Shown here piece by piece: positions 29,195 through 39,282 of a DNA stretch of 64,000 bases (the stretch's first letter is position 1; the number at the start of each line of letters is the position of its first letter). Source of the stretch: Flavobacterium sp. SUN052 (GTDB lineage Bacteria > Bacteroidota > Bacteroidia > Flavobacteriales > Flavobacteriaceae); assembly GCF_028867935.1 (NCBI RefSeq), contig NZ_JAPQNS010000017.1, forward strand, positions 1 through 64,000. The letters run 5' to 3'. A model generated the notes under the pieces. That model had not been told where the DNA came from. It saw only the letters and a program-made list of their open reading frames with translations, and did no database searches. A program made the translations under genes and the position numbers.

Positions 29195-30757
29195 TTAGTT
29201 CGGATACCCTGGATTCTGTGTTTTCAGATTTGGATTGTTCAGCAACTCCTGCTTTGGAATGGGGAACAACAAGTGTTTCTCCAGATAGGGCTGGTTCGAT
29301 GCAGGCGAGACAGCCCCTACGAAATTAACGAAACCTTTAGTCTTATCGTTGAATACCTTCCGCAACCGAACCATATCGTACCACGTAATTTGCTCATAGC
29401 AAAGCTCATACCACCGCTCCCGCCAAACAGCTTCGCGGAAACTCGCCTGCGTGTAACCACTAACGGCAGGAGTTGTCAGTTTTGCCCGATCCCGAACACG
29501 CTTGAGCGCATCGATGGTAGCCTGCGTAGGACCACCTACTTCGTTTTGGGCTTCGGCGAAGATCAACAGCGTTTCTGCGTAGCGAATCTGTGGCATGTTC
29601 AGGTTATCGTTCCGGGTGCCAGCAACCCCCTCCGAACCGTTGGCGATCTGGTTGAAGTGCTTGAAAATATAGGGAGCTCCCAAATTAAACCGCGCTCCGT
29701 TGCCATTGGTAAAGTACGTGGTATAGAACCAACCTTCCTGATCTTTAGCCCGCAAGTCACCTGTCTCATACGACTGATAAAACGATGGAACCGGAACGGT
29801 ACTGCCTGTTCCGCCAGGACCACTAAACGTAACGGGTTTGAAGTTTGGAAACATATTACCCATTGGGTTACCCGCTACTGCTACGTTGTATTGCAACGAG
29901 AACAGGTGTTCGAGCCGGTTTTCGCGGTCTTCGCGGTGTACTTCCAAGTAAGTTGGGAACAAACCGATGACATTGGTGTTGGCATTGGCATAAGTAATCA
30001 CTTCAAGTGATTTGTCGGCGGCCAGTTTATAATGGCTAGCCCCTTTGCTCAGTGGGAATCCGGCCATGGTAAGGTAAACCTTTGCCAACTGTGTTTTTAC
30101 GGCGGCCATCCCTACCCGACCATTCGTGTACATCCAGTCGAGGGGTGCTTTTTCAGCTTCTACGAGGTCAGCTACAATCTGCGCATAAACCTGCTCCTGT
30201 GGAGTACGCGTGGGCTGAAAATCTTCCGAGGCCGTCGTTTGAGGTTTGGTAATTAAAGGCACATCACCCCACAAACGTACGGCATGAAAATAAGCCCAGG
30301 CCCGCAAAAACCGGGCTTCAGCGAGGATTTTAGACTTCTGAGCGGCATCCATCGGCGTAATACCCGGCACTTTATCCAACACTAAATTGGCGTTGGCAAT
30401 CACCCGGTACAGACCGTTCCACCAAGCCACCACGTGGCCAGTATTGCCGTCATAGACCAGCGAATACAGGTTATTGAGGTCCGAGTTTTGCGCTGTTTCG
30501 GTGACTGAGGTGCCAGTTGGAGCTTCCAACAATTGCCAGTTTGACGAGAAAATCCCATTACCATTGCCCACAAAACGGAGATCAGCGTAAACTGCTGCAA
30601 TGGCGGCTTCAGCGTGGTCGGGGATGGTATAAAAACTGGCAGGAGTTAGGTTCGACGGGGCCTCTTCGTTCAGAAAATCTTTACAACTGGTAGGGCCGAG
30701 CAACATAGCTCCGCTCAGAAGCAACAGGCTGGCCGTTTTGTTAATTTTAACTATCAT
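29195..30757 (-). CDS. SusD/RagB family nutrient-binding lipoprotein (pair 1)
   Basis: This 520-residue outer-membrane lipoprotein captures glycans or other nutrients at the surface for its SusC partner. The N-terminus has a hydrophobic leader ending in LLGPTSCKDFL, where the Cys is the probable lipid anchor. SusD/RagB hallmarks follow: the TPR-like helical part with EARFLRAWAYFHAVRLWGDVP and the C-terminal ETLLIFAEAQNE, then WRERWYELCYEQITWYDMVR and KHLLFPIPKQELLNNPNLKQ-like ending (NPNLKTQNPGY). It lies 66 bp downstream of the SusC gene at 30824, as expected. It is close in sequence to the SusD at 34455; the N-terminal half is almost identical in protein. Confidence 0.97.
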   Translation of the reverse strand: MIVKINKTASLLLLSGAMLLGPTSCKDFLNEEAPSNLTPASFYTIPDHAEAAIAAVYADLRFVGNGNGIFSSNWQLLEAPTGTSVTETAQNSDLNNLYSLVYDGNTGHVVAWWNGLYRVIANANLVLDKVPGITPMDAAQKSKILAEARFLRAWAYFHAVRLWGDVPLITKPQTTASEDFQPTRTPQEQVYAQIVADLVEAEKAPLDWMYTNGRVGMAAVKTQLAKVYLTMAGFPLSKGASHYKLAADKSLEVITYANANTNVIGLFPTYLEVHREDRENRLEHLFSLQYNVAVAGNPMGNMFPNFKPVTFSGPGGTGSTVPVPSFYQSYETGDLRAKDQEGWFYTTYFTNGNGARFNLGAPYIFKHFNQIANGSEGVAGTRNDNLNMPQIRYAETLLIFAEAQNEVGGPTQATIDALKRVRDRAKLTTPAVSGYTQASFREAVWRERWYELCYEQITWYDMVRLRKVFNDKTKGFVNFVGAVSPASNQPYLEKHLLFPIPKQELLNNPNLKTQNPGYPN

Positions 30758-30823
30758 GATTTTATGTTGTTAGCTTCTGGACACTACACTTTTGTGCCTT
30801 GTCCAAGGTCTAAAGTCTTTAGT

Positions 30824-33800
30824 TTACAATCCAATCTGAATGCCCAGCATATAAGTGGTTGGGCGGGGATAGTTGTGCCACATTTGCCCTTGCGAGAATG
30901 CGCTACTGCCATCACCCTGATTGGTTGGCGTAACTTCGGGGTCGCCCACCACGTCTTTGTCAACCAGCAGGAAGAAGTTCTGCACTGTGCCATAGACCCG
31001 GAACTTGCTCATTTTTAAACGGCTAACTAAGTTGGCAGGCAGCGAATAGCCCAACAGAATGTTTCGGCCCCGCAGGAACGATCCATCTTTCACCCAGCGC
31101 GAATCCACGTTAGTTACGTAGCCCGCCCGTGTTTCGCGAATCTCGGCAATGTTGGTATTCTGGTTGGTCGGTGTCCAGGCATTAAGCACACTCCGGTAGC
31201 TGTTGGCGATGGCCTGCCGGTCTTCGCTGGGGTGCAGCGTCATGTCCAGAATTTTGTTGCCATACGAGTACTGCAACTCCAGCGTGAAGTCCAGATTTTT
31301 GTAGCGCACCGTGTTGTTCAACGCCCCCCACGACCGTGGGCTACCGTTACCAATAATGCTCCGGTCGGCGTCCGTAATGGCGTAGTCACCGTTCACGTCG
31401 AGGTACTTCAAATCGCCGGGCAGAATCGTCAGACCATTGCGGTATGAGCGGAACTTGGCCGCTTCTTCCCGCTCGGCCTCACTCCATACCCCCAAACGGG
31501 TCAGACCCCAAAACGAACCAACGGGTTCACCCACCCGGATTACGTTGGTTTGGTTGATGAAGTTAGGACCACCCACTCCGAAAATATCGGAAGGCGTTGC
31601 CAGCGACAGTACTTTGTTGCGGTTCAGCGAGATATTGAAATTGGTTGTCCAGTTCAGGTCATTGGTGGCAATGTTAACCGTGTTGATGCCCAACTCGATC
31701 CCCTTGTTTTGCATTGACCCAATGTTCTTACGGATGGTAGCGTATCCGCTGGTCTGAGGTACTGGCGCATCTAAAAGCATATCGGTTGTTTTGCGGTAGT
31801 AATAGTCCGCTTCCAGCGAAATGCGTCCTTTAAACAAACCTAATTCAACACCAACGTCGGTTTGAGCCGTTTTCTCCCAACGCAGATCAGGGTTGGCCAG
31901 ACGGTTAATGCCTGTTCCGGCTACCCGTGCATCGTTAAAAATGGTTGCGTAGGTCGAGCTAAGCAAAGGAAGCGAAGTGTAGGGCGGAATTTCGGAGTTA
32001 CCCGATAGACCCGTGCTTGCCCGAACTTTTAGATTTGAGATCACCGGGCTGTTCTTCAGGAACGGCTCTTCCGACACGCGCCAAGCCACAGCAGCCGAGG
32101 GGAAAAACGCAAATTTGTTGTTCTCACCAAATTTCGAGGAACCATCGGCCCGGCCCGTCAGCGTAAACAGATACTTCTCGTCAAGGCTATAGTTGATCCG
32201 GCCAAAATACGAGTTGAAGGCTTCGCGTTGAGCCCCCGAACCAATGCCCACCAGCACAGCACCCGCGCCGAGGTTGTTAAAACCAAAGTAGTCAGTAGCA
32301 AATGTCCGTGTGCTGGCGTTGTCTGAAAATATTTTAGTTTCCTGCCAAGAGAGTCCTAACAGCCCGTCGATGGAGTGCCGACCGCCAAACTGTTTGTTGT
32401 AAGTCAGGAAGTTTTCAAACGACCAGAAACTGTCTTTCCGCTGAGAAATCGATGCATTGCCCTGACCGCCAATATCAAGCGTCCGGGTAGTCGATTGGTT
32501 GTTTTCCTGCGTCTGGATATTGGTACCAAGAATGGTTTTGAAAACCAAGCCCTTCGCCAGCGTAATGTTCGAATTGATACTACCCGTAATGGTTTGGGTA
32601 TTCAGGATATACTTACGACCCGCCAGACGGTGTACCGAACTGAACGTCCCTTCGGCCTGCGGATAGTCGCGGTTGTTGGCAAAGGTACCATCAGGATAGC
32701 GAACAGGGAGGAATGGAAAATCTTCCACAATTTGCCGGGCCACTGCGTCATTGATATCCACAAGGTTTTCCGACTGGTTATTATAGCTCAATGTACCGCC
32801 AATCTTAAGCCACGATTTGACCTGATCGTCGATGGTAAACCGACCTGAGTAGCGCTTCAGATACGACGTCTTAATCAAACCCTCATCGTCACGGTAGCCT
32901 AGTGAAAGCGAGTACTGGGTGCGATCACTACCGCCACTGAAGTTCAGCTGGTGGTTTTGCGAGAGTTTATTCTGACTGGATTCTTTAAACCAGTCGGTAT
33001 CGTACATCGGGTTCAGGTTGGCATCGAACACATCGGGGTGTTGCTGGCGTAAAGCCTCCCGACGCACTTTTGGGTCCAGGTTACTGTATTTTCCCGATGC
33101 CCAGCCAGCCGGGTCATACTTGGCGATGTTGGCGTAAGCCAAATCTTCCGTTGCCAAGTATTCTTTAGCATTAAGTACTCTAGGCCGGTTTGGGCCAATG
33201 GTATTCACACTAAAATCGGCATTATACGAGATACGCCCTTCGCCTGCTTTACCCTTTTTAGTCGTGATCAGGATAACGCCGTTGGCACCCCGTGCTCCGT
33301 AGATGGCCGTTGACGACGCGTCTTTGAGCACCTCCACCGACACAATGTCATTGGGGTTGATGTAGTCAATGGCGTTCGTAAACTGGTTCTGGTTACCAAC
33401 GGGCAACTGCACCCCATCGACCACATATAGCGGGTTGTTGGAGGAGTTGATGGAACTGAAACCCCGAATCCGCACCGTGGTACGACCACCCGGACGACCT
33501 GAGTTGGTATTTACCTGTACCCCCGGTAACCGACCCGCCAGCGCTTGGTTAAGCGAAGGAGCGGGACGCTCCATGATCTGATCCGCTTTCACAGCACCCA
33601 CCGAGCCCGTTAAATCGGACTTTCGCGACGTACCATAACCGATGACAACCACCTCGTTGAGTTGCTTATCGTCGGCCCGTAGCGTCAGGTTCACATTGGT
33701 CTGATTGCCGACAATTACTTCTTGGGCCACATAGCCCACAAAGGAGAATACCAGCGTAGCGCCTGCATCGGGAACATCAAGTTTGAAGCGGCCATCGGAA

Positions 33801-34054
33801 CCGGTGACGGTACCGCGCGAGGTACCTTTAATAACAATACTGACACCGGGAAGGGCTGCATTCGCTTCATCAATCACGCGACCCGTGAGAATACGGTCAA
33901 CGACGCTGGCGTTGCGCTCAATCAGCGGCCCGCTCCCGCCAGCCGCCATGGCTGCGCCGGTTAAACTTGTGCACGAGACAGCCATGCATAAATGCAATGC
34001 AGCTACTCGGGTAAATCTGCCCGGTTGAAAGGGTGTAAATAAAGGTTTGTTCAT
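30824..34054 (-). CDS. SusC/RagA family TonB-linked outer-membrane protein (pair 1)
   Basis: The 1076-residue transporter imports the ligand bound by SusD, using TonB energy. The signal peptide runs to about residue 37. A carboxypeptidase-like domain (TGRVIDEANAALPGVSIVIK) precedes the TonB-box-like stretch LNEVVVIGYGT. The plug has the SusC signature (LAGRLPGVQVNTNSGRPGG, then LYVVDGVQLP and DASSTAIYGARGANGVILIT). The barrel occupies residues 250-1076 and ends with a typical strand (YMLGIQIGL). It lacks an N-terminal STN domain, so anti-sigma signalling is not expected. No enzyme or sigma factor gene is beside it. Confidence 0.97.
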   Translation of the reverse strand: MNKPLFTPFQPGRFTRVAALHLCMAVSCTSLTGAAMAAGGSGPLIERNASVVDRILTGRVIDEANAALPGVSIVIKGTSRGTVTGSDGRFKLDVPDAGATLVFSFVGYVAQEVIVGNQTNVNLTLRADDKQLNEVVVIGYGTSRKSDLTGSVGAVKADQIMERPAPSLNQALAGRLPGVQVNTNSGRPGGRTTVRIRGFSSINSSNNPLYVVDGVQLPVGNQNQFTNAIDYINPNDIVSVEVLKDASSTAIYGARGANGVILITTKKGKAGEGRISYNADFSVNTIGPNRPRVLNAKEYLATEDLAYANIAKYDPAGWASGKYSNLDPKVRREALRQQHPDVFDANLNPMYDTDWFKESSQNKLSQNHQLNFSGGSDRTQYSLSLGYRDDEGLIKTSYLKRYSGRFTIDDQVKSWLKIGGTLSYNNQSENLVDINDAVARQIVEDFPFLPVRYPDGTFANNRDYPQAEGTFSSVHRLAGRKYILNTQTITGSINSNITLAKGLVFKTILGTNIQTQENNQSTTRTLDIGGQGNASISQRKDSFWSFENFLTYNKQFGGRHSIDGLLGLSWQETKIFSDNASTRTFATDYFGFNNLGAGAVLVGIGSGAQREAFNSYFGRINYSLDEKYLFTLTGRADGSSKFGENNKFAFFPSAAVAWRVSEEPFLKNSPVISNLKVRASTGLSGNSEIPPYTSLPLLSSTYATIFNDARVAGTGINRLANPDLRWEKTAQTDVGVELGLFKGRISLEADYYYRKTTDMLLDAPVPQTSGYATIRKNIGSMQNKGIELGINTVNIATNDLNWTTNFNISLNRNKVLSLATPSDIFGVGGPNFINQTNVIRVGEPVGSFWGLTRLGVWSEAEREEAAKFRSYRNGLTILPGDLKYLDVNGDYAITDADRSIIGNGSPRSWGALNNTVRYKNLDFTLELQYSYGNKILDMTLHPSEDRQAIANSYRSVLNAWTPTNQNTNIAEIRETRAGYVTNVDSRWVKDGSFLRGRNILLGYSLPANLVSRLKMSKFRVYGTVQNFFLLVDKDVVGDPEVTPTNQGDGSSAFSQGQMWHNYPRPTTYMLGIQIGL

Positions 34055-34398
34055 AATTCTCTGACCGTTTAGGGCCTTTTAGGTATTATTCAGATTAAAA
34101 TAGGTGAACAATGATCTTAAAAAGCTGTTAAGCGGCACAAAACTACTTTTTTATTTAAGTATAAATACAGTTATCCTAATTGTACAATTTTTGCTTTTTT
34201 AAGTCTTTACTCCTATGTAGACTCTACTTTTCTAAGAATAGTTATCGTAGTAAGAATCCAATTACTTGATAATAAATACTAGTACATTTTCTCTTTTTTT
34301 AACATTATTTAATAATCCATAAATCGATACAAATTTTTGCTCAGGAAATTAATTTTTAAATTTTTTTTATTTTTAATATTAAAATTAACCTAACCCCA
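34055..34398. other. A+T-rich intergenic region upstream of SusCD pair 1
   Basis: About 345 bp, strongly A+T-rich, between the start of the pair-1 SusC gene and the terminator of pair 2. On the minus strand TAGTTTTG (34138-34145) matches the Bacteroidetes -7 consensus about 84 nt before the SusC start, but no TTG is seen at the right spacing. The leader just before SusC (GGCCTTTTAGGT) resembles that before the second SusC, so regulation may be shared. No coding signal was seen. Confidence 0.5.
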
Positions 34399-34434
34399 TA
34401 AAAAAAGCACCGCAACGGCGAACCGTGCGGTGCT
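34399..34434 (-). terminator. Rho-independent terminator of SusCD pair 2
   Basis: On the minus strand AGCACCGCA... pairs with TGCGGTGCT (34406-34414 and 34426-34434), and CGG/CCG extends the stem beyond a one-base bulge. It has a short tetraloop, then at least seven T residues (34399-34405). It lies just after the stop of the SusD gene at 34455. Confidence 0.9.
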
Positions 34435-34454
34435 GACACTATACTGTAAAAACG

Positions 34455-36017
34455 CTATTGTGGATACCCTGGGTTCTGTGTTTTCAGATTCGGGTTGTTC
34501 AGCAACTCTTGTCTTGGAATAGGTAGCAACAGGTGCTTCTCTTGCAAGGGTTGGTTTGAACTTGGGTTAATGTGTCCTACGAAATTGTCGAAACCTTTGG
34601 TCTTATCGTTGAATACTTTCCGCAGACGTACCATGTCGTACCAGGTGATCTGCTCATAGCACAACTCCCACCAACGCTCACGCCACACAGCCTCCCGGAA
34701 ACTCGCCTGCGTGAACGTACCCAGAGCGGGCGTTGTCAGCTTGGCCCGGTCCCGAATCCGCTTGTAGGCATCATAAGCCGCCTGCGTGGGCGCACCCAAC
34801 TCGTTCTGAGCCTCTGCATACATTAACAATACCTCCGCATACCGGATTTGGGGTACATTCAGGTTGTTATTACGCGTACCAGCCACGCCCGACGAACCGT
34901 TGGCAATCTGATTAAAGTGTTTGAAAACATAGGGAGCACCTAAGTCAAATTTTGCGCCATTGCCATTGGTGAAGTAGGTCGTGTAAAACCAGCCCTCCTG
35001 ATCCTTCGCCCGCAAATCACCCGCTTCAAAAGACTGGTAAAATGATGGCACGGGTACAGTACTACCTGTGCCTCCCGGCCCTGAATACGTTACCGGCTTA
35101 AAGTTCGGATAGAAGTTATCCATAGGGTTACCCGCCACCAGCACATTATACTGCAACTCAAACAAGTGCTCCAGACGGTTTTCTAGCGTCTCCCGATGAA
35201 CCTCCAAATACGTTGGAAACAGGTTAATAGTATTTGGGTTGGCATTAGCGTAGGTAATCACCTCAAACGCTTTGTCAGCCGCCAGCTTATAGTGGCTGGC
35301 CCCTTTACTCAGCGGAAAACCTGCCATTGTCAGGTATACTTTTGCAAGCTGCGCTTTCACAGCCGCCTGACCTACACGACCACTAACATCCATCCAGGCG
35401 AGTCCTGCTTTTTCGGCTTCTAGAAGGTCAGCCACAATCAGGTTGTAAACCTCCTCTTGTGGAGCACGGCTCGGCATGAAATCCTCCGACTGAGTAGTCT
35501 GGGGCTTGGTGATGAGAGGAATATCACCCCACAACCGAACCGCGTGGAAATAAGCCCACGCTCGCAGAAAACGAGCTTCGCCTAAAATCTTCGCTTTCTG
35601 GGCTGCATCCATCGGCGTAATAGAAGGCACGCGGTCCAACACCAGGTTGGCGTTGGCGATCACTCGGTACAGGCCGTTCCACCAGGCCACCACGTGACCC
35701 GTATTGCCGTCATAGACCAGCGAATACAGGTTGTTAAGGTCCGAGTTCTGAGCTGTCTCCGTAGCTGAGGTGCCGGTTATGGCTTCCAGCAGCTGCCAGT
35801 TCGAGGAGAAAATCCCGTTGCCACCGCCCACAAAACGCAGATCGGCGTATACCGAGGCAATGGCTGCTTCGGCATGGTCGGGGATTGTATAGAAATTGGT
35901 TGGCGTCAAGTTGGAAGGAGCCTGTTCACTCAGAAAGTCCTTGCAACTGGTAGGGCCAAGCAGCAGGGCTCCGCTCAAAAGCGTTAGGCCCACTGTTTTA
36001 TGTATTTTGAAAGTCAT
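34455..36017 (-). CDS. SusD/RagB family nutrient-binding lipoprotein (pair 2)
   Basis: Paralogue of the SusD at 29195 and of the same length (520 residues). The lipoprotein leader ends in LLGPTSCKDFL. Shared landmarks include NLYSLVYDGNTGHVVAWWNG, EARFLRAWAYFHAVRLWGD and WRERWWELCYEQITWYDMV. Differences concentrate in the region around residues 215-300 (for example EAEKAGLAWMDVSGRVGQ instead of EAEKAPLDWMYTNGRVGM) and near the C-terminus, and may alter ligand choice. It follows its SusC partner by only 22 bp and is followed by a strong terminator. Confidence 0.97.
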   Translation of the reverse strand: MTFKIHKTVGLTLLSGALLLGPTSCKDFLSEQAPSNLTPTNFYTIPDHAEAAIASVYADLRFVGGGNGIFSSNWQLLEAITGTSATETAQNSDLNNLYSLVYDGNTGHVVAWWNGLYRVIANANLVLDRVPSITPMDAAQKAKILGEARFLRAWAYFHAVRLWGDIPLITKPQTTQSEDFMPSRAPQEEVYNLIVADLLEAEKAGLAWMDVSGRVGQAAVKAQLAKVYLTMAGFPLSKGASHYKLAADKAFEVITYANANPNTINLFPTYLEVHRETLENRLEHLFELQYNVLVAGNPMDNFYPNFKPVTYSGPGGTGSTVPVPSFYQSFEAGDLRAKDQEGWFYTTYFTNGNGAKFDLGAPYVFKHFNQIANGSSGVAGTRNNNLNVPQIRYAEVLLMYAEAQNELGAPTQAAYDAYKRIRDRAKLTTPALGTFTQASFREAVWRERWWELCYEQITWYDMVRLRKVFNDKTKGFDNFVGHINPSSNQPLQEKHLLLPIPRQELLNNPNLKTQNPGYPQ

Positions 36018-36039
36018 AATTAGGTCGAAAGTCCAAGTA

Positions 36040-39000
36040 TTACAAACCGATTTGCAAACCCACTAAATAGGTTGTTGGCCGGGGATATCCATGCCAAAAC
36101 TGGCCCTGAGAGAATGCGCTGCTGCCGTCGCCCTGGTTAGTTGGCGTGATTTCGGGGTCGCCCACCACATTTTTGTTCACTACCAGGAAGAAGTTCTGCA
36201 CCGTAGTGTATACCCGTAAGCGGTTCAGCTTGATCCGATTCGTGAGGCTGGCTGGCAGAGTATAGCCTAACAACACGTTACGACCCCGCAGGAACGAACC
36301 GTCTTTTACCCAGTGTGAATCCACGTTAGTGACATAACCGGCACGTGTTTCCCGAACCTCCGCAATTTGTGAGTTCTGGTTGGTTGGCGTCCAGGCACCT
36401 AATACGCTGATGTAGCTGTTAGCTAACGCTTGACGGTCTTCGCTGGAGTGCAGCGTCATATCCAGAATGTCGTTACCATACGAGTACTGCAATTCGAGCG
36501 TAAAATCAAGGTTCTTATACTTGATGCTGTTTGTTAAGGCTCCCCAAGCGCGTGGACTACCGTTACCAATAATGCTCCGGTCTGCATCTGTAATGGCATA
36601 ATCGCCATTCACATCTTTGTATTTTAGGTCACCCGGCAATACGGTCAGTCCATTACGATAGCTACGGAACTTGGCCGCTTCTTCCCGCTCTGCTTCACTC
36701 CATACACCTAACCGGGTCAAGCCCCAGAACGAACCAACGGGTTCACCAATACGGATGATGTTGGTCTGGTTGATGAAGTTAGGACCACCCACCCCGAAGA
36801 TGTCCGAAGGTGTCGCCAACGACAACACTTTGTTGCGGTTCATCGAGATGTTGAACGAGGTATTCCAGGTGAAGTCATTCGTCGCCACGTTCACCGTGTT
36901 GATGCCTAACTCCAGGCCTTTGTTTTCCATCGAGCCTACGTTTTTACGGATCGTTGCGTAGCCACTCGTTTGAGGAACAGGTGCATCCAACAACATATCG
37001 GTAGTTTTGCGGTAGTAAAGGTCGGCTTCCAGCGAAATGCGCCCCTTGAGTAAACCTAATTCCACCCCAAAGTCGGTTTGGGCCGTTTTCTCCCAGCGTA
37101 GGTCGGGATTAGCCAGACGGTTAACCCCTGTTCCTGATACCCGTGAATCATTGAAAACCGTTGCATAGGTTGAGCTCAACAGGGCCAAAGAGGTGTATGG
37201 TGGAATCTCCGAGTTACCCGTCAGACCCATGCTCGCCCGTACCTTCAGGTTCGAGATGACCGGACTGTTCTTCAGGAAGCTCTCTTCCGATACCCGCCAG
37301 GCAACAGCTGCCGAAGGGAAAAAGGCGAACTTGTTGTTCTCACCAAATTTCGAGGAACCATCGGCCCGGCCCGTCAGCGTGAACAGATACTTCTCGTCAA
37401 GGCTATAGTTGATCCGGCCGAAATACGAGTTAAACGCAGTACGTTCTGCTCCTGAACCGATTCCACCCAGTACCCCTGCTGCGCCTAAGTTGTTGAAGCC
37501 AAAATAGTCGGTAGCAAACGTGCGTACGTTGGCGTTGATAGCAAAAATTTTCGTTTCCTGCCAAGAGAGTCCTAACAAACCTGTCACAGAGTGCCGACCG
37601 CCGAACTGTTTATTGTAGGTTAGGTAGTTCTCCAACGACCAGAAGCTGTCTTTCCGGTTAGAGACTGAAGCCGTTCCTTGGTTACCAATTTCCAACGTCC
37701 GGGTCGACGACTGATTGTTCTCCTGAGTCTGAACGTTTGTCCCAACTACCGTTTTCATGTCCAGACCTTTGGCAAACGTGATGTTCGAGAACAGGCTACC
37801 CGTTAGCACCTGAGTATTCAGAATGTATTTCCGACCCATCAGGCGGTGTACCGAACTAAACGAGCCTTCGGCCTGTGGATAATCACGGTTGTTAGCATAA
37901 GTTCCGTCGGGATATTTCACGGGCAGGAATGGGAAGTCTTCCACAATCTGACGAGCTACGGCGTCGTTCACGTCCACCAGGTTTTCCGACTGGTTGTTGT
38001 AGCTGAGGGTACCCCCAATCTTCAACCATGTTTTGACCTGATCGTCGATGGTAAACCGACCTGAGTATCGCTTCAGATAGGATGTTTTAATCAAACCTTC
38101 GTCGTCGCGGTAGCCTACTGAAAGCGAGTACTGGGTGCGCTCGTTGCCGCCACTGAAGTTCAGCTGGTGGTTTTGAGAGAGTTTGTTCTGGCTTGCTTCT
38201 TTGAACCAATCTGTATCGTACAATGGGTTCAGGTTGGCATCGAACACATCGGGGTGTTGCTGCCGAAAGGCTTCACGACGCACTTTCGGGTCTAAGTTGG
38301 CGTATTTTCCCGACGCCCATCCAGCGGGGTCATACTTCTTGATGTTAGCGTAGGCCAGATCCTCAGTAGCCAGGTATTCCCGCGCATTTAACGCCCGAGG
38401 CCGGTTTGGTCCAATCGTGTTAACACTGAAGTCGGTGTTATACGAGATACGGCCCTCCCCTGCTTTGCCTTTCCGTGTAGTGATCAGGATAACGCCGTTG
38501 GCACCCCGCGCTCCGTAGATGGCCGTTGACGACGCATCTTTGAGCACCTCCACCGACACAATGTCATTGGGGTTGATGTAGTCAATGGCGTTAGAGAACT
38601 GGTTCTGGTTACCAACGGGCAACTGTACCCCATCGACCACATACAGTGGGTTGTTAGACGAGTTGATGGAGCTGAAACCCCGAATCCGCACCGTGGTACG
38701 ACCACCCGGACGACCTGAGTTGGTATTTACCTGTACACCGGGCATACGACCTGCCAGCGCCTGATTAAGCGAAGGAGCGGGACGTTCCTGAATCTGATCC
38801 GCTTTCACGGCGGCCACCGAGCCCGTCAAGTCCGATTTACGGGTGGTACCGTAGCCGATAACAACCACCTCGTTGAGCTGCTTATCGTCGGCCCGCAGTG
38901 TCAGGTTCACGTTGGTCTGGGTTCCTACAGCAATCTCTTGGGCCACATAGCCCACAAAGGAGAATACCAGCGTAGCGCCTGCATCAGGCACATCGAGTTT

Positions 39001-39282
39001 ATAGCGACCATCGGCATCGGTGACGGTACCCCGAGAGGTGCCTTTAACCACGATGCTCACACCGGGCAACCCTGAATTGGCCTCATCAACCACGCGTCCG
39101 GTAACAGGACGATCCACCAAGTTAGTGCTGAGATTAACAGGAGCATAGTTTTCCAGTGCAGCCCTGTCTGACATCACCGTCGCGTATGTTAAGCTCGTAC
39201 AGGAAAGGGCCATCAGTACCTGAAAGGCGGCTATCCCTACAACTTTGCCCCGAAGATTAGAAGGCGGTATATGTTTACGCAT
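36040..39282 (-). CDS. SusC/RagA family TonB-linked outer-membrane protein (pair 2)
   Basis: The 1080-residue transporter is the paralogue of the one at 30824, very similar throughout from the carboxypeptidase-like domain (TGRVVDEANSGLPGVSIVVK) to the final strand (YLVGLQIGL). The signal region and first 55 residues differ most. The plug carries LAGRMPGVQVNTNSGRPGG and LYVVDGVQLP. Blocks of almost identical DNA alternate with more diverged ones when compared with pair 1, suggesting gene conversion. With SusD 22 bp downstream it forms a two-gene operon. Confidence 0.97.
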   Translation of the reverse strand: MRKHIPPSNLRGKVVGIAAFQVLMALSCTSLTYATVMSDRAALENYAPVNLSTNLVDRPVTGRVVDEANSGLPGVSIVVKGTSRGTVTDADGRYKLDVPDAGATLVFSFVGYVAQEIAVGTQTNVNLTLRADDKQLNEVVVIGYGTTRKSDLTGSVAAVKADQIQERPAPSLNQALAGRMPGVQVNTNSGRPGGRTTVRIRGFSSINSSNNPLYVVDGVQLPVGNQNQFSNAIDYINPNDIVSVEVLKDASSTAIYGARGANGVILITTRKGKAGEGRISYNTDFSVNTIGPNRPRALNAREYLATEDLAYANIKKYDPAGWASGKYANLDPKVRREAFRQQHPDVFDANLNPLYDTDWFKEASQNKLSQNHQLNFSGGNERTQYSLSVGYRDDEGLIKTSYLKRYSGRFTIDDQVKTWLKIGGTLSYNNQSENLVDVNDAVARQIVEDFPFLPVKYPDGTYANNRDYPQAEGSFSSVHRLMGRKYILNTQVLTGSLFSNITFAKGLDMKTVVGTNVQTQENNQSSTRTLEIGNQGTASVSNRKDSFWSLENYLTYNKQFGGRHSVTGLLGLSWQETKIFAINANVRTFATDYFGFNNLGAAGVLGGIGSGAERTAFNSYFGRINYSLDEKYLFTLTGRADGSSKFGENNKFAFFPSAAVAWRVSEESFLKNSPVISNLKVRASMGLTGNSEIPPYTSLALLSSTYATVFNDSRVSGTGVNRLANPDLRWEKTAQTDFGVELGLLKGRISLEADLYYRKTTDMLLDAPVPQTSGYATIRKNVGSMENKGLELGINTVNVATNDFTWNTSFNISMNRNKVLSLATPSDIFGVGGPNFINQTNIIRIGEPVGSFWGLTRLGVWSEAEREEAAKFRSYRNGLTVLPGDLKYKDVNGDYAITDADRSIIGNGSPRAWGALTNSIKYKNLDFTLELQYSYGNDILDMTLHSSEDRQALANSYISVLGAWTPTNQNSQIAEVRETRAGYVTNVDSHWVKDGSFLRGRNVLLGYTLPASLTNRIKLNRLRVYTTVQNFFLVVNKNVVGDPEITPTNQGDGSSAFSQGQFWHGYPRPTTYLVGLQIGL

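Noticed and set aside
29129..30010. 293-codon plus-strand open frame inside the SusD gene
   Set aside because: Antisense to a clear SusD/RagB protein; its start lies in the palindromic repeat.
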